10,917 bases of DNA from JAPLDA01 sp043742705 (lineage in GTDB: Bacteria; Bacteroidota; Bacteroidia; AKYH767-A; 2013-40CM-41-45): the NCBI GenBank assembly GCA_043742705.1, contig JAYTXY010000075.1, positions 1 to 10,917 of the forward strand, in the 5' to 3' direction. The notes beneath the pieces are model-generated. The model was given only the letters and a program-made list of their open reading frames with translations. It was not told the DNA's origin and did no database searches. The stretch's first letter is position 1. Every line of letters begins with the position of its first letter. The position numbers and the translations under genes were made by a program. Of this stretch, positions 1-8,281 are shown piece by piece.

Positions 1-965
1 CCGTTCGAGTAAGCTTTGTAAGTAGAAGCTCCGATGATCATTTCAGTCTTTGGATAGTTTTTCAGAAATTTTTGAATCGCAAGAATCTGTTTGTGCTGAT
101 GAATATTTTCTTCCCAGATTCCATCAGGCAATGCGGTTTCAGGTCCAACCATGTAATCGGTGCTGCTGTCGGATGCGACTGAAACTAACCGCAGAATTTT
201 GGCAAGTTGATCATCTCCGGTTCCGTTGAATTTTTCATTGTACGGATCAACATTCGGTTGCACCACCACTACACTCACGGGAGTTCCCTTGTCCACATGG
301 CGCTGGTAAAGCCATTGGGAAAAAATCATCGGAGCAATCATTAGTATCGCAGATATAGTAAGCGCTACCAACGAATTAATTCTCCGTAACAACGTGAGTA
401 AATCCTTCTTGAAAATATTTTTAACCACCACGAAAAAGAAAATGTTGGTGGCAAGAATCCACAATGTTCCGCCCAATACTCCTGTGAATTCATACCATTG
501 CACATATTGCGGATGAGTCGAGAAAGAATTACCAAGAGTGAGCCACGGCCATGAAATTTCCCAGTTTAGATGCAGGTATTCAAAACCGATCCAATACACG
601 AAAAGGGAAAAATACCCGGTTACGTTTCCAAGATTCTTTTTTGTGATGTGAAATACAAGCCAAACAATTGCCATGAACAGGCTGTTCAACCCGAGTGCAA
701 CAAAACTTCCTACGTCTGTTGAATTGTAAATCCACCAGGTGGTAAACAGGTTCCATGTAAACAAAGTGAGAAAAGCGAAGCCGAAGAATTTCAGCTTACT
801 ACGTTTTATTTCGATGCTGGTGAAAGCGTATTCAACCCACAGCAGCGGAACTAACGCAACAAATATCAATGGAGTAAATCCCTGTTCAGGCCATGCAGAC
901 CACAAAAGCACCCCGCTTAACAATGAACAGCAGAAATAGGAAAAGATCCGATGGGTTTTTGTCAT
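1..965 (-). CDS. lnt: Apolipoprotein N-acyltransferase (Lnt), N-terminal part, cut by the left edge
   Basis: Inner-membrane enzyme that adds the third acyl chain to the N-terminal cysteine of lipoproteins, the last step of lipoprotein maturation. I translated the open frame from the ATG at 965-963; it stays open for 321 codons to base 1. The first ~220 residues are a run of hydrophobic segments. They include the motifs WPWLTLGNSF (bases about 527-556) and WYEFTGVLGGTLWI, typical of Lnt. The nitrilase-like domain then begins with VVVQPNVDPYNEKF. The motif GPETALP carries the expected catalytic Glu (residue 276, codon 138-140). The catalytic Lys and Cys of the family would lie beyond the window. 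The full protein is probably about 530-560 residues, so roughly 60% is present. The start fits the usual N-terminus just before the first membrane segment. It is downstream of, but separated by a terminator from, porU2. Confidence 0.93.
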   Translation of the reverse strand, partial: MTKTHRIFSYFCCSLLSGVLLWSAWPEQGFTPLIFVALVPLLWVEYAFTSIEIKRSKLKFFGFAFLTLFTWNLFTTWWIYNSTDVGSFVALGLNSLFMAIVWLVFHITKKNLGNVTGYFSLFVYWIGFEYLHLNWEISWPWLTLGNSFSTHPQYVQWYEFTGVLGGTLWILATNIFFFVVVKNIFKKDLLTLLRRINSLVALTISAILMIAPMIFSQWLYQRHVDKGTPVSVVVVQPNVDPYNEKFNGTGDDQLAKILRLVSVASDSSTDYMVGPETALPDGIWEENIHQHKQILAIQKFLKNYPKTEMIIGASTYKAYSN

Positions 966-995
966 AAAGGATTGCAAGATTGTCAAAAGTCGCGA

Positions 996-1025
996 CAAAT
1001 TTTTTTCATTAACGTGAATTAACAA
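996..1025 (-). promoter_or_regulatory. Candidate promoter for lnt
   Basis: Read on the minus strand, TTG (1025-1023) is followed after 19 bases by AAAATTTG (1003-996). This matches seven of eight positions of the Bacteroidota -7 element TAnnTTTG at the usual spacing from a -33 TTG. It lies between the terminator of porU2 and the lnt start codon, and would give a leader of about 25 bases. The region is AT-rich, so a chance match is possible. Confidence 0.4.
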
Positions 1026-1039
1026 TAAAGATTTATTTC

Positions 1040-1078
1040 TGCAAAATAAAAAAGGTGGATTAATCAAAATCCACCTTT
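1040..1078 (-). terminator. Rho-independent terminator of the porV2-porU2 operon
   Basis: A perfect 11-base-pair stem (1051-1061 with 1068-1078, AAAGGTGGATT and its complement) encloses a 6-base loop. Read on the minus strand it is followed at once by a T-rich run (TTTATTTTGC, after a stem ending in TTT). It sits 23 bases past the stop codon of porU2, the expected place for the end of that transcript. The run of A on the plus strand gives it no T-tract in the other direction. Confidence 0.9.
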
Positions 1079-1100
1079 CACAATCATTTTCAGAATTGAA

Positions 1101-4100
1101 TCATCGCATCAGGTACATTTTCCCCCAGCCTTTTTTGAAGAACTTATCAGCTTCGGTATCACGATGTTCAATTTCATTACCGTTGATATTTGTAATGACA
1201 CGATACAAGTAAAGTCCGTTGGCAAGCTGATCACCGTGCTCATCTTTTCCATCCCATGCATAATCGGTGATGTTACGTCCGATGTGAATATTTCCCAATT
1301 CGTCCTGCGTAATTTCCCTGATAATTTTCCCTGTCACCGTCATGATCTGGATTTTCATGTACGAAGGAATTTCATTCCCCGTGAGCATGAAAACAAATCG
1401 GGTAGAAGTAGAGAACGGATTCGGATAATTCAACATCTCAGTGATCGTTGATTTGTTAATCACCTCGAATGAAATTTTGTAATTGAATTTTCCGGATTCG
1501 TTTTTTGACCGATCCGCAGCTTCTACTTCAAGTACATATTTTCCATCTACGGTGAAGAGCGGGTTCCAGTCGATCCGGCAACTGTTTTTCGGAAGTACAG
1601 CAGGAGTAAATCGCATGGTGTTGGTAAAAGTCGGTACAGAGAAATAAATTCGCTCCGTTTGGTTACTTCCCGGAGTTTTCAGATAAACCCTGAAATTAGC
1701 CGTGTCATTCAAAGCAAGGAATTTATTTTCATCGTGCAGCTGAATGGTAATGTTTGGTTTACCGGAAACGATGTCACCATCCAGGATGTGAATGGCATCA
1801 AACGTCACATCAAGAATCGGGTTTACGATGTCTTTTGTAACTTTAAATTTCATTTCAGCGAGGTTGTTGAAATGGAATTGTTCCAGCTGGTGACGGCTTC
1901 CGTTCGGATTTGCCTCCACCCATAAACTGTTGTTGCCTGCAAATCCAAAAGTGGTATCAATCTCTACACTGGCAAGTAACGATTGCCCGACTCGCAGTGA
2001 ATCGAGTTTTAACGATTTTACATTGTGACGAACCCGGTTGTTATCGTACATGTAAAAATCAACGGAGAGACTGTCCATTGGCTTGTCGCTAATGTTATCG
2101 ATAGCAACGCTCATACGAATTGTATCTCCCTCCGACATCGGAGTTCCGTGGAAACTAAAATGATTGTTCGGATTGATTGCACATTCAGGAGCCTGGTCAT
2201 AGTAAATCTGCCATTTGTCCATTTGTGCGGGAGAACGGAGTGAGTCATCTTTCAGGGAAACTTCAAGTTTCAGATATGGATATTGTGAAGCAGAAATCCA
2301 ACTTAGCGTAGTGTCGAATGAAGTGGACGTCATACCCGACATAAGTAAGTCCATCGTATTGTTCGATGTGATTCCATAAATGCTGAGCAACGCCTCGTCT
2401 CTCGTTGTACCTGTTTCTACCTGGTGTTCTCCCCAGTGTAATTCATGCCATTGGGTGGCAGGGCCAATCAAATCACTTGCGATCGTTCCCTGGTCCCAGA
2501 CACTGGTGAGCAATGTAGAAAAGTACAAGCTGTCGGATGAATTCTGACCGAAACTCTCATGTCGTGTTGTTACATCTCCTTTTTTCATGAAGAAGAGGAA
2601 CGGATTGTTATCATTAGTCGGAAACAAACCTGTGTTGAATCCTGCAGCTGTCATTCCATTGTAGAAATCTGCCGGTGCAGTTGAATAAGGAAATGGGAAC
2701 CAGGAATAAGCGAGGATGTAGTTTCCGGAAGGAACTGAATTTAACAGGGTATTTAATCCAGCCATTTGTACCGGATCACTATAGCGGAAGATGAAATATT
2801 TCTCTACACGTGTACGGCAGGTACCTGTACCATATGGATTCGCATCGCTGCATGTTCCGGATATCAATGTAAACTGATTTGCCTGATTAAAATTATAACT
2901 GCAGGTCGTCCATGGATTCAGTGTGATTGAATCAATCACAGCAATCATCACAGCAGGTGTTGTCTGGCAACCGTTATTATCCTGGTCGGTGTTGTTGAGT
3001 GTATAACCAGTGCCGAAATACTGGTATGCCGGACCGGGATGTCCGAAATCAGTTACGCTCAGAAATTTATTATTTGTTACGAAATTAAATCTGCGGTTTA
3101 AACTGTCGAAGAGAACATTAGAATAAATGTTGTCTTTGTATTGGTAAAAATGTTTTTGTGACCATCCTGTCTTATTCGGAATGTAGATGAAAGAACTTTC
3201 CTGCCACTTGTATTTCACCGGATCATTTTGAATAGAATCATTCGCAACGCGCCAGTAATAAACTACGCTGTCCAACAACGTAATGTTGTTGTTCCAGGTA
3301 ATTACACCACCGCTGTCAGTAACAGTCGTAAAGCGAAACATCGAACTTGGCTGAGGCGGATTTCCAAAAGCCTGGTACGAAGTATCCATTTCAAACCGGT
3401 AGGTTTTTTCCCCGGCAAGAGGATCAGAAGTACTTGCTTTCAGTGCGGTCGTGCTGTACGGAACAATTGCAAACTTAGGCGGGTAAACAGGCACCAGGTC
3501 ATGAGACGTAATGAAAAGTGAAGCTGTTGTTGTGTTGTTAACGAAGTCTTCTAATTCATCTACGGAGTCCTCCGGTAAATCAACTTCCACTTTAAAAGTA
3601 TTGATGCCGGACGAGTTGAAACCATTTACCTGCATGTTGAAGTCCAGCGAATCGGCATAGTAGCAATGACCGATACGCCTTGTGTAAACGGAATCTGCTC
3701 CACTTGGAAATTTTCTGGTGAGAACAACATTGAAAGAATCAGGAACTGCCTTTCCAAGGTTACGGACGATAACATGAACGTTGAACGTGTCAAGGTCTGT
3801 GGTAATATTATTCGGAGTGAAATAAATATTCGACTGGCTCATCAGGAAATCCGGTTTTTTCCAGCTGTTCACCTTGAGAGCAGGGTCTCCCTGAAGCGTC
3901 ATTTCTTCACACACTGCTTTTGTTCCGTAATAATTAGAATCTTGTACTTCAAGAATGGTTTGCTGTATTTGTTTTCCGATTGATTGTCCGTAGTTCTTGT
4001 AAGAGATATTCTCATACAAACTCTGTGAATACCTGTTCAGGTAACCGGCATCTCCTAAACCAACACTTGCAAGAAATGCAATAGAGCCTTTTTGTGGGAT

Positions 4101-6152
4101 GGTTACAAAACGCTCGCTGATGCTTTGAGATGAAGTGTGAATGTCACCGGCAAAGCAGGAGTTTGCAATTACAAGAGGATAACGTCCGGCATTGTTGTAG
4201 TTGCTGACGTCATCCGTACTTTGATCAAATCCCGCTCCGGAAGCATGACCGAAAAAAGTCATGATCGAAACTCCGGAGTCAATTTGATTCTGTAATCCTG
4301 CTGACTGGTTGATAACGATTGGTGCCGTACTTGTTTTCAGATAAGAAGTAACGTGACCGCCATATGAACTGTCCTCGATAATAGCTTCGAAATTATTCAG
4401 GAACCCGTGTATCATGTCCTGCTCATTCGAACTTAAGCCTCCGCCAAAATGCAGCACTTCTTTCATCCACGCTTGTGGTGGCCCGGTTTGCGCCAGTTCG
4501 TACTCCTGAACTTTCGACAGGTAGTCATTTATCTGTGTCGTGTTTTGTGCGCTCAGGCGACCGGTCGGAATTTTCGGATCGTAAATGGATCCGTTGATTC
4601 CCGATGTGAGCAAAATGTCTGAAGGAGGATTTCCATAAGACGGCACGAGACAGTTTGTGAAATTTTGTCCGTCCCATCTTAAATCACGGGCTGCAATGGA
4701 TTTTCCAATGATGAATAAATTTTGCGGAGGCTGAACACTGGTCCATTTATCAAGTATGTATTTTACAAAGTTCCTGATCGCCAAAGGATGTTTTTTGATA
4801 CCATATGCGAACTGATCGTACAACTCATCAATGTCTACCATCAGTACTTTATTGTTCGTGGTAAGATCACGATACGCTTTGTAAAAAGATGCCTGGTTCC
4901 ACAACGACCGGTTGGTGATGATGATGTAAGCAGAATCTTTTGCTGCCGCTAAAAAATTATTGAACAATCCCGGGTTCAGGTTGTTGAGGTAATAGAATGT
5001 GCTGATAGAAGAAGACGAAACATATTGTACCATGTTTCCACTTGTCAGGTAACACGTTTTCGGAGTAGCTTGACCGTCATTGGCGACCAAGGTGTGTAAA
5101 GTACTTCCGGTTTGTGTTACGGTAATTCGTTTGTGATTCGTAAGGTCATACAAAATGATTTCACCGGATCCCGCCAGGTTAAAATTGGTGATGTCCATTT
5201 TTGTTTTTCCCTGTGGATCATCGTTCACAAACATTTTGAAGGATGTTGCATTTTCAAGATTGTACGTGTGTGGGTATTTCACCGAAAGATTCACAAAACT
5301 ATTGTGATCAACTGAGGAAAAAGCGGTGTATGTAAATGCGGTGGAGGCAGAAGTAAACAGTGCAGGTGAAACAGAGAAGTTGTATTTTCTCATTGCATAA
5401 CCGGAATACGCGTCTGAGAAATTTGCTCCCGGGAAAACAATTGAAATAGAGTGAGCATTACTATTGGCACCCGCCACTCCTGTGCTAATCTCAATGTTCG
5501 GTCCGTTCACATAAATGTTCTGCGTGTTCACGGTCTCAGTGGTAGGATTTCCGGGATAGAATATTCCGTTCATCCATCCTTCCGCCTCTGTATAATCAAT
5601 ATCAGTACCTCCGCCAATCGTGGTTCCTGCATTGTATGAATTTGTTTCTTCCTTATAAGATTCCTTGATAAAATAAGGCGATGAAGAAGGATACGAAGCG
5701 TAATTTGTATCGGTATCAAGAGTAACTCTCTTATTGGTTGTTGAGTTGTTGAAAGTCAAAAAGTAAACAGATGTATCCGTGAACAAACTGAAATTTGGAT
5801 TTGGCTGCCAGCTTGGATCCTGATACATTTTGGCATCCAGTGAACCGTCATTACGCTGCCCGTAAAATTCGATGAAGTCGTTTCCGTTGATTCGGTTGTC
5901 ACCATTCTGATCGTAAATATAAACGTACTGTTCAATCCCATTGTGAAAGAGCTGGATGTTGCGGTGATCAATGGTTGTAACGGGAATTCCGGCGAAGAGC
6001 ATCGTGTTTGTCGGAACACGGAAGATTCCTTCCTGCCAGACTTTTATTTTATAATACGTCTGGGAATAATTGATCCAGGAATTTTCATACGTCTGAGCCT
6101 CTGCTCCGGCACAGATCATAAAAGTCAAAAGTAAAAGGTAAATTTTTTTCAT
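1101..6152 (-). CDS. porU2: C25-family (gingipain-like) protease, putative type IX secretion sortase PorU2
   Basis: Large secreted protein (1683 residues) related to PorU, the surface sortase that cleaves the C-terminal signal of type IX cargo and attaches it to the cell surface. A signal peptide covers residues 1-19, with cleavage after AEA. Residues ~20-390 are a beta-rich N-terminal region. The C25 caspase-like domain is about 395-760 and has the His in FFGHASGAGF (H636) and the Cys in ANSCFAGD (C666), so the catalytic pair is intact. CARDB-like beta domains follow at about 775-885 and 1320-1445 (VRNLG...DFVNN and DNISDKPMDS patterns), with Ig/FN3-like stretches between. The C-terminus (~1570-1683) has YPNPF (1576-1580) and a GKxxREI...GLYLYRV pattern, like FlgD-Ig or type IX sorting domains, then a basic tail. 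It is far longer than classical PorU (~1,150 residues), hence PorU2. The start overlaps the porV2 stop by four bases (ATGA), so translation is probably coupled. True sortase activity is inferred; it could be a C25 surface protease. Confidence 0.87.
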   Translation of the reverse strand: MKKIYLLLLTFMICAGAEAQTYENSWINYSQTYYKIKVWQEGIFRVPTNTMLFAGIPVTTIDHRNIQLFHNGIEQYVYIYDQNGDNRINGNDFIEFYGQRNDGSLDAKMYQDPSWQPNPNFSLFTDTSVYFLTFNNSTTNKRVTLDTDTNYASYPSSSPYFIKESYKEETNSYNAGTTIGGGTDIDYTEAEGWMNGIFYPGNPTTETVNTQNIYVNGPNIEISTGVAGANSNAHSISIVFPGANFSDAYSGYAMRKYNFSVSPALFTSASTAFTYTAFSSVDHNSFVNLSVKYPHTYNLENATSFKMFVNDDPQGKTKMDITNFNLAGSGEIILYDLTNHKRITVTQTGSTLHTLVANDGQATPKTCYLTSGNMVQYVSSSSISTFYYLNNLNPGLFNNFLAAAKDSAYIIITNRSLWNQASFYKAYRDLTTNNKVLMVDIDELYDQFAYGIKKHPLAIRNFVKYILDKWTSVQPPQNLFIIGKSIAARDLRWDGQNFTNCLVPSYGNPPSDILLTSGINGSIYDPKIPTGRLSAQNTTQINDYLSKVQEYELAQTGPPQAWMKEVLHFGGGLSSNEQDMIHGFLNNFEAIIEDSSYGGHVTSYLKTSTAPIVINQSAGLQNQIDSGVSIMTFFGHASGAGFDQSTDDVSNYNNAGRYPLVIANSCFAGDIHTSSQSISERFVTIPQKGSIAFLASVGLGDAGYLNRYSQSLYENISYKNYGQSIGKQIQQTILEVQDSNYYGTKAVCEEMTLQGDPALKVNSWKKPDFLMSQSNIYFTPNNITTDLDTFNVHVIVRNLGKAVPDSFNVVLTRKFPSGADSVYTRRIGHCYYADSLDFNMQVNGFNSSGINTFKVEVDLPEDSVDELEDFVNNTTTASLFITSHDLVPVYPPKFAIVPYSTTALKASTSDPLAGEKTYRFEMDTSYQAFGNPPQPSSMFRFTTVTDSGGVITWNNNITLLDSVVYYWRVANDSIQNDPVKYKWQESSFIYIPNKTGWSQKHFYQYKDNIYSNVLFDSLNRRFNFVTNNKFLSVTDFGHPGPAYQYFGTGYTLNNTDQDNNGCQTTPAVMIAVIDSITLNPWTTCSYNFNQANQFTLISGTCSDANPYGTGTCRTRVEKYFIFRYSDPVQMAGLNTLLNSVPSGNYILAYSWFPFPYSTAPADFYNGMTAAGFNTGLFPTNDNNPFLFFMKKGDVTTRHESFGQNSSDSLYFSTLLTSVWDQGTIASDLIGPATQWHELHWGEHQVETGTTRDEALLSIYGITSNNTMDLLMSGMTSTSFDTTLSWISASQYPYLKLEVSLKDDSLRSPAQMDKWQIYYDQAPECAINPNNHFSFHGTPMSEGDTIRMSVAIDNISDKPMDSLSVDFYMYDNNRVRHNVKSLKLDSLRVGQSLLASVEIDTTFGFAGNNSLWVEANPNGSRHQLEQFHFNNLAEMKFKVTKDIVNPILDVTFDAIHILDGDIVSGKPNITIQLHDENKFLALNDTANFRVYLKTPGSNQTERIYFSVPTFTNTMRFTPAVLPKNSCRIDWNPLFTVDGKYVLEVEAADRSKNESGKFNYKISFEVINKSTITEMLNYPNPFSTSTRFVFMLTGNEIPSYMKIQIMTVTGKIIREITQDELGNIHIGRNITDYAWDGKDEHGDQLANGLYLYRVITNINGNEIEHRDTEADKFFKKGWGKMYLMR

Positions 6153-7240
6153 TTTTTATGCTTATAAATATCCAGCTTCAACGAGAAGATATTTGAATAC
6201 AAAGTCTCCTGGCTGCCAATGTTTGAAAGAGCATATTCAATGCTCAGGTTCTTCAACCGGATTCCGATTCCCATGTTGGGCTGGTAAATAGTGGAGGTTC
6301 CTCCACCGATATTTTTTACACTTTGAATATTCATGATACCGCCACGAAGAAAAATGAATTCATCGTAGCCGAGTTCAATACCGAAATGCGGATCAACACT
6401 TACAGGGTTTGAATTGATGACAACATTACGCTGTCCGTCAAATGTCATGTCTCCGTCTAATTCAGCCTGCAATGTTATTTTCTTTGAAACGTTTGTCTTA
6501 TAAGCTGCAGCCAATATCAGTTTTGGCAATGTGATCTCCAGTGAATTTTTTGGAATTTCATTGTTGGTAACGGTATATACATCAACAAGTTTTTCTGTAT
6601 TAAAACTCCATGCATTAAATGTGGAGGTGACATCTTTTCCAAGCACTCCGAATGTCCATTTCCCTTTTTGATATTGTGCGCCAAGATCAAACCCGAATCC
6701 CCACGCTTTTCCGAAGTCACCGACAATGCGGTGAATTATTTTCGCACTTCCACCGTAACGCAAGCCTTCAAGTTTTGCTTTTTTCGCATACGAAAAGTAG
6801 AATGCATAGTCGGCTGCTGAAAATGATTTCAGTTTATCATAGTTGATATTTCCGGAAGCGTCAATCAATTCAGAAGTATCAGGAATATCATCGACACCAA
6901 AACGAATCAGTGAAAAGCACAAAGCGCGTGTTGCATCAATCTTTGTTGCAACAGCACCGTAATCGTATTTAGCGATGCCGGCAAAATATTCAGAGTGCAT
7001 GGCAGTAACTTCCACGTCACTTTTTATCAGTGTGAGTCCTGCAGGGTTCCAGAAGCCTCCGGTCACATCGTTTACGGATGCAACTTGTGCATTCGACATA
7101 CCGAGCGCGCGACCACCAACTCCGATGGAAAGAAATTCATTGCTGTATTTTGGAGCCTGTGCGGAAACAAATTCAAAGCTTATTAAGGCTGCAAATAATA
7201 ATACCGTTTTTGTAAAGTTCATAGCATTGTTTTTAATCAT
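6149..7240 (-). CDS. porV2: PorV/PorQ-family outer-membrane protein, putative type IX sorting protein PorV2
   Basis: Predicted outer-membrane beta-barrel of the FadL-like PorV/PorQ family. PorV binds type IX cargo after translocation and hands it to the sortase PorU, so its place directly upstream of a PorU-like gene fits a shuttle-sortase pair. The family hallmark is near the N-terminus: FLSIGVGGRALGMSNAQVA followed by the WNPAGL motif. The rest shows alternating beta-strand patterns, and the protein ends in amphipathic strands (SIEYALSN, FSLKLDIY) before a short lysine tail. Length is 363 residues from the ATG at 7240. An inner ATG at 7222 (MNFTK...) gives 357 residues and a textbook signal peptide with cleavage after FVSA; I think 7222 may be the real start, since the six extra residues add nothing to the signal. 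No Shine-Dalgarno sequence or convincing minus-strand promoter was seen upstream. It overlaps porU2 by ATGA. Confidence 0.85.
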   Translation of the reverse strand: MIKNNAMNFTKTVLLFAALISFEFVSAQAPKYSNEFLSIGVGGRALGMSNAQVASVNDVTGGFWNPAGLTLIKSDVEVTAMHSEYFAGIAKYDYGAVATKIDATRALCFSLIRFGVDDIPDTSELIDASGNINYDKLKSFSAADYAFYFSYAKKAKLEGLRYGGSAKIIHRIVGDFGKAWGFGFDLGAQYQKGKWTFGVLGKDVTSTFNAWSFNTEKLVDVYTVTNNEIPKNSLEITLPKLILAAAYKTNVSKKITLQAELDGDMTFDGQRNVVINSNPVSVDPHFGIELGYDEFIFLRGGIMNIQSVKNIGGGTSTIYQPNMGIGIRLKNLSIEYALSNIGSQETLYSNIFSLKLDIYKHKK

Positions 7241-7552
7241 CAGTCAAACTTTCATGCAAACGATTTACGAGTTCGTTTATTGCCTGCCGAACGTTTTACT
7301 TTTCAAGTACTTGTAAAGGTAAAGATTAATACAGCCGATGATTTGGCATCTTTATTTTATTTACAATTCTATGATTTTCTGACTAAAGTTATACACGGAT
7401 TTTATACGAAAAGATACAAGTTATCAGCCTATTTCTCAGCACTGATCCGGGTAAAAGGGAACAATATCAATACAAAACTTACAGTTCGGTTTTTAAAATT
7501 GCCTGCTTCCATCAGAAAGCATATTTTTGAGTTCGCTTTTAGACTACGCGTT
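7241..7552. other. Divergent intergenic region between porV2 and pssA
   Basis: About 310 AT-rich bases between the diverging porV2 and pssA genes. The pssA reading frame is open back to an ATG at 7280, adding 91 codons. That stretch has no in-frame methionine after the first and does not resemble the N-terminus of phosphatidylserine synthases, so I treat it as non-coding. It holds the plus-strand promoter described separately. A seven-of-eight match to the -7 consensus (TACTTTTC, 7297-7304) is also present but has no clear partner. I see no convincing promoter for porV2, no RNA gene and no terminator. Confidence 0.55.
7499..7529 (+). promoter_or_regulatory. Probable Bacteroidota-type promoter of pssA-purS
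   Basis: TTG at 7499-7501 is followed after 20 bases by TATTTTTG at 7522-7529, a full match to the Bacteroidota -7 consensus TAnnTTTG at the expected distance from the -33 TTG. Transcription would start near 7534-7537, just ahead of the proposed TTG start codon at 7553. The site lies inside the open frame that extends upstream to 7280, which argues that this upstream stretch is not coding. Confidence 0.6.
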
Positions 7553-8281
7553 TTGAAAAAACACATTCCCAATTTTCTTACCTGCCTGAATCTATTTTGT
7601 GGATGCATTGCAACTGTGATGATAGCAAAGAATGATCTGGATCACCTTGAGTGGGCGGCATTCCTTGTTTTCGCAGCGTCAATTTTTGATTTCCTTGACG
7701 GTTTTGCAGCACGTATGTTGAAGATTCATTCCCCGATCGGGAAAGACCTGGATTCACTTGCTGATGTGGTAACCTTTGGCTTGGTTCCGGGTGCTATTCT
7801 TTTCCGGTTGCTGCAAATGAGTGATCCGTCAATCATGAATATGGATGCAAGTGTTCACCGGTTTTTTCAGTTCTTTCCTTTTATCATCACTATCTTTTCA
7901 GCATTGCGGCTTGCTAGGTTTAACAATGATACCAGGCAATCTGAATCTTTTATCGGACTGCCGGTTCCTGCCAATACCCTGTTCATTGTTTCTCTTCCGC
8001 TCATCATACAGCACGACAACTTTCATTTGTCTTCACTGATTCTCAATCCTTATTTTATTGTGATCCTGAGCGTGACTCTTTCTTTTCTGATGGTATCCGA
8101 ACTCCCATTGTTTTCTTTGAAGTTTAAATCCTTCGATTGGAAGAAAAACAAGTATCAATTTATTTTGCTTGGCTCTTCCGTCATTTTCATCTTTGTATTT
8201 TTCTATGCCGGAATTCCGCTCATCATTCTCTTATACTTGCTTTTGTCATTCATTAAAAACTTAACAAAACAACGCGTATGA
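7553..8281 (+). CDS. pssA: CDP-diacylglycerol-serine O-phosphatidyltransferase (phosphatidylserine synthase)
   Basis: Inner-membrane enzyme that joins CDP-diacylglycerol and L-serine to make phosphatidylserine, the precursor of phosphatidylethanolamine. The CDP-alcohol phosphatidyltransferase motif DG-x2-AR-x8-G-x3-D-x3-D is complete: D49, G50, A53, R54, G63, D67 and D71, with D46 just before. The chain is hydrophobic throughout, with several membrane segments and a lysine-rich break (SFDWKKNKYQ) before the last ones. I place the start at the TTG at 7553, giving 242 residues beginning LKKHIPNFLTCLNLFCGC, where Bacteroidota homologues normally begin with MKKHIPN. The only in-frame ATG is at 7280 and would add 91 residues of no recognisable character; a good promoter at 7499-7529 would lie inside that extension. 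No Shine-Dalgarno sequence is present. The stop overlaps the purS start (ATGA), so the two genes are probably co-translated. Function is firm, start less so. Confidence 0.92.
   Translation: MKKHIPNFLTCLNLFCGCIATVMIAKNDLDHLEWAAFLVFAASIFDFLDGFAARMLKIHSPIGKDLDSLADVVTFGLVPGAILFRLLQMSDPSIMNMDASVHRFFQFFPFIITIFSALRLARFNNDTRQSESFIGLPVPANTLFIVSLPLIIQHDNFHLSSLILNPYFIVILSVTLSFLMVSELPLFSLKFKSFDWKKNKYQFILLGSSVIFIFVFFYAGIPLIILLYLLLSFIKNLTKQRV

Noticed and set aside
739..939. A 66-codon plus-strand open frame
   Set aside because: It lies opposite the first membrane segments of lnt, which is well supported by motifs.
1164..6134. Several open frames of 60-105 codons on the plus strand opposite porU2
   Set aside because: They are antisense to a gene with clear domains, rich in Cys, Arg and His in the manner of reversed coding sequence, and show no family motif or own start signals.
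6975..7316. A 113-codon plus-strand open frame across the porV2 start
   Set aside because: Most of it is the reverse of the conserved PorV N-terminus; the rest is AT-rich intergenic sequence with no recognisable protein pattern.
7241..7340. Minus-strand promoter for porV2
   Set aside because: Near matches to the -7 element (for example the complement of 7314-7321) lack a TTG at the usual distance.
7280..7552. A 91-residue N-terminal extension of phosphatidylserine synthase
   Set aside because: No internal methionine, no resemblance to the family N-terminus, AT-rich composition, and a good promoter inside it. Not fully excluded, since the frame is open.
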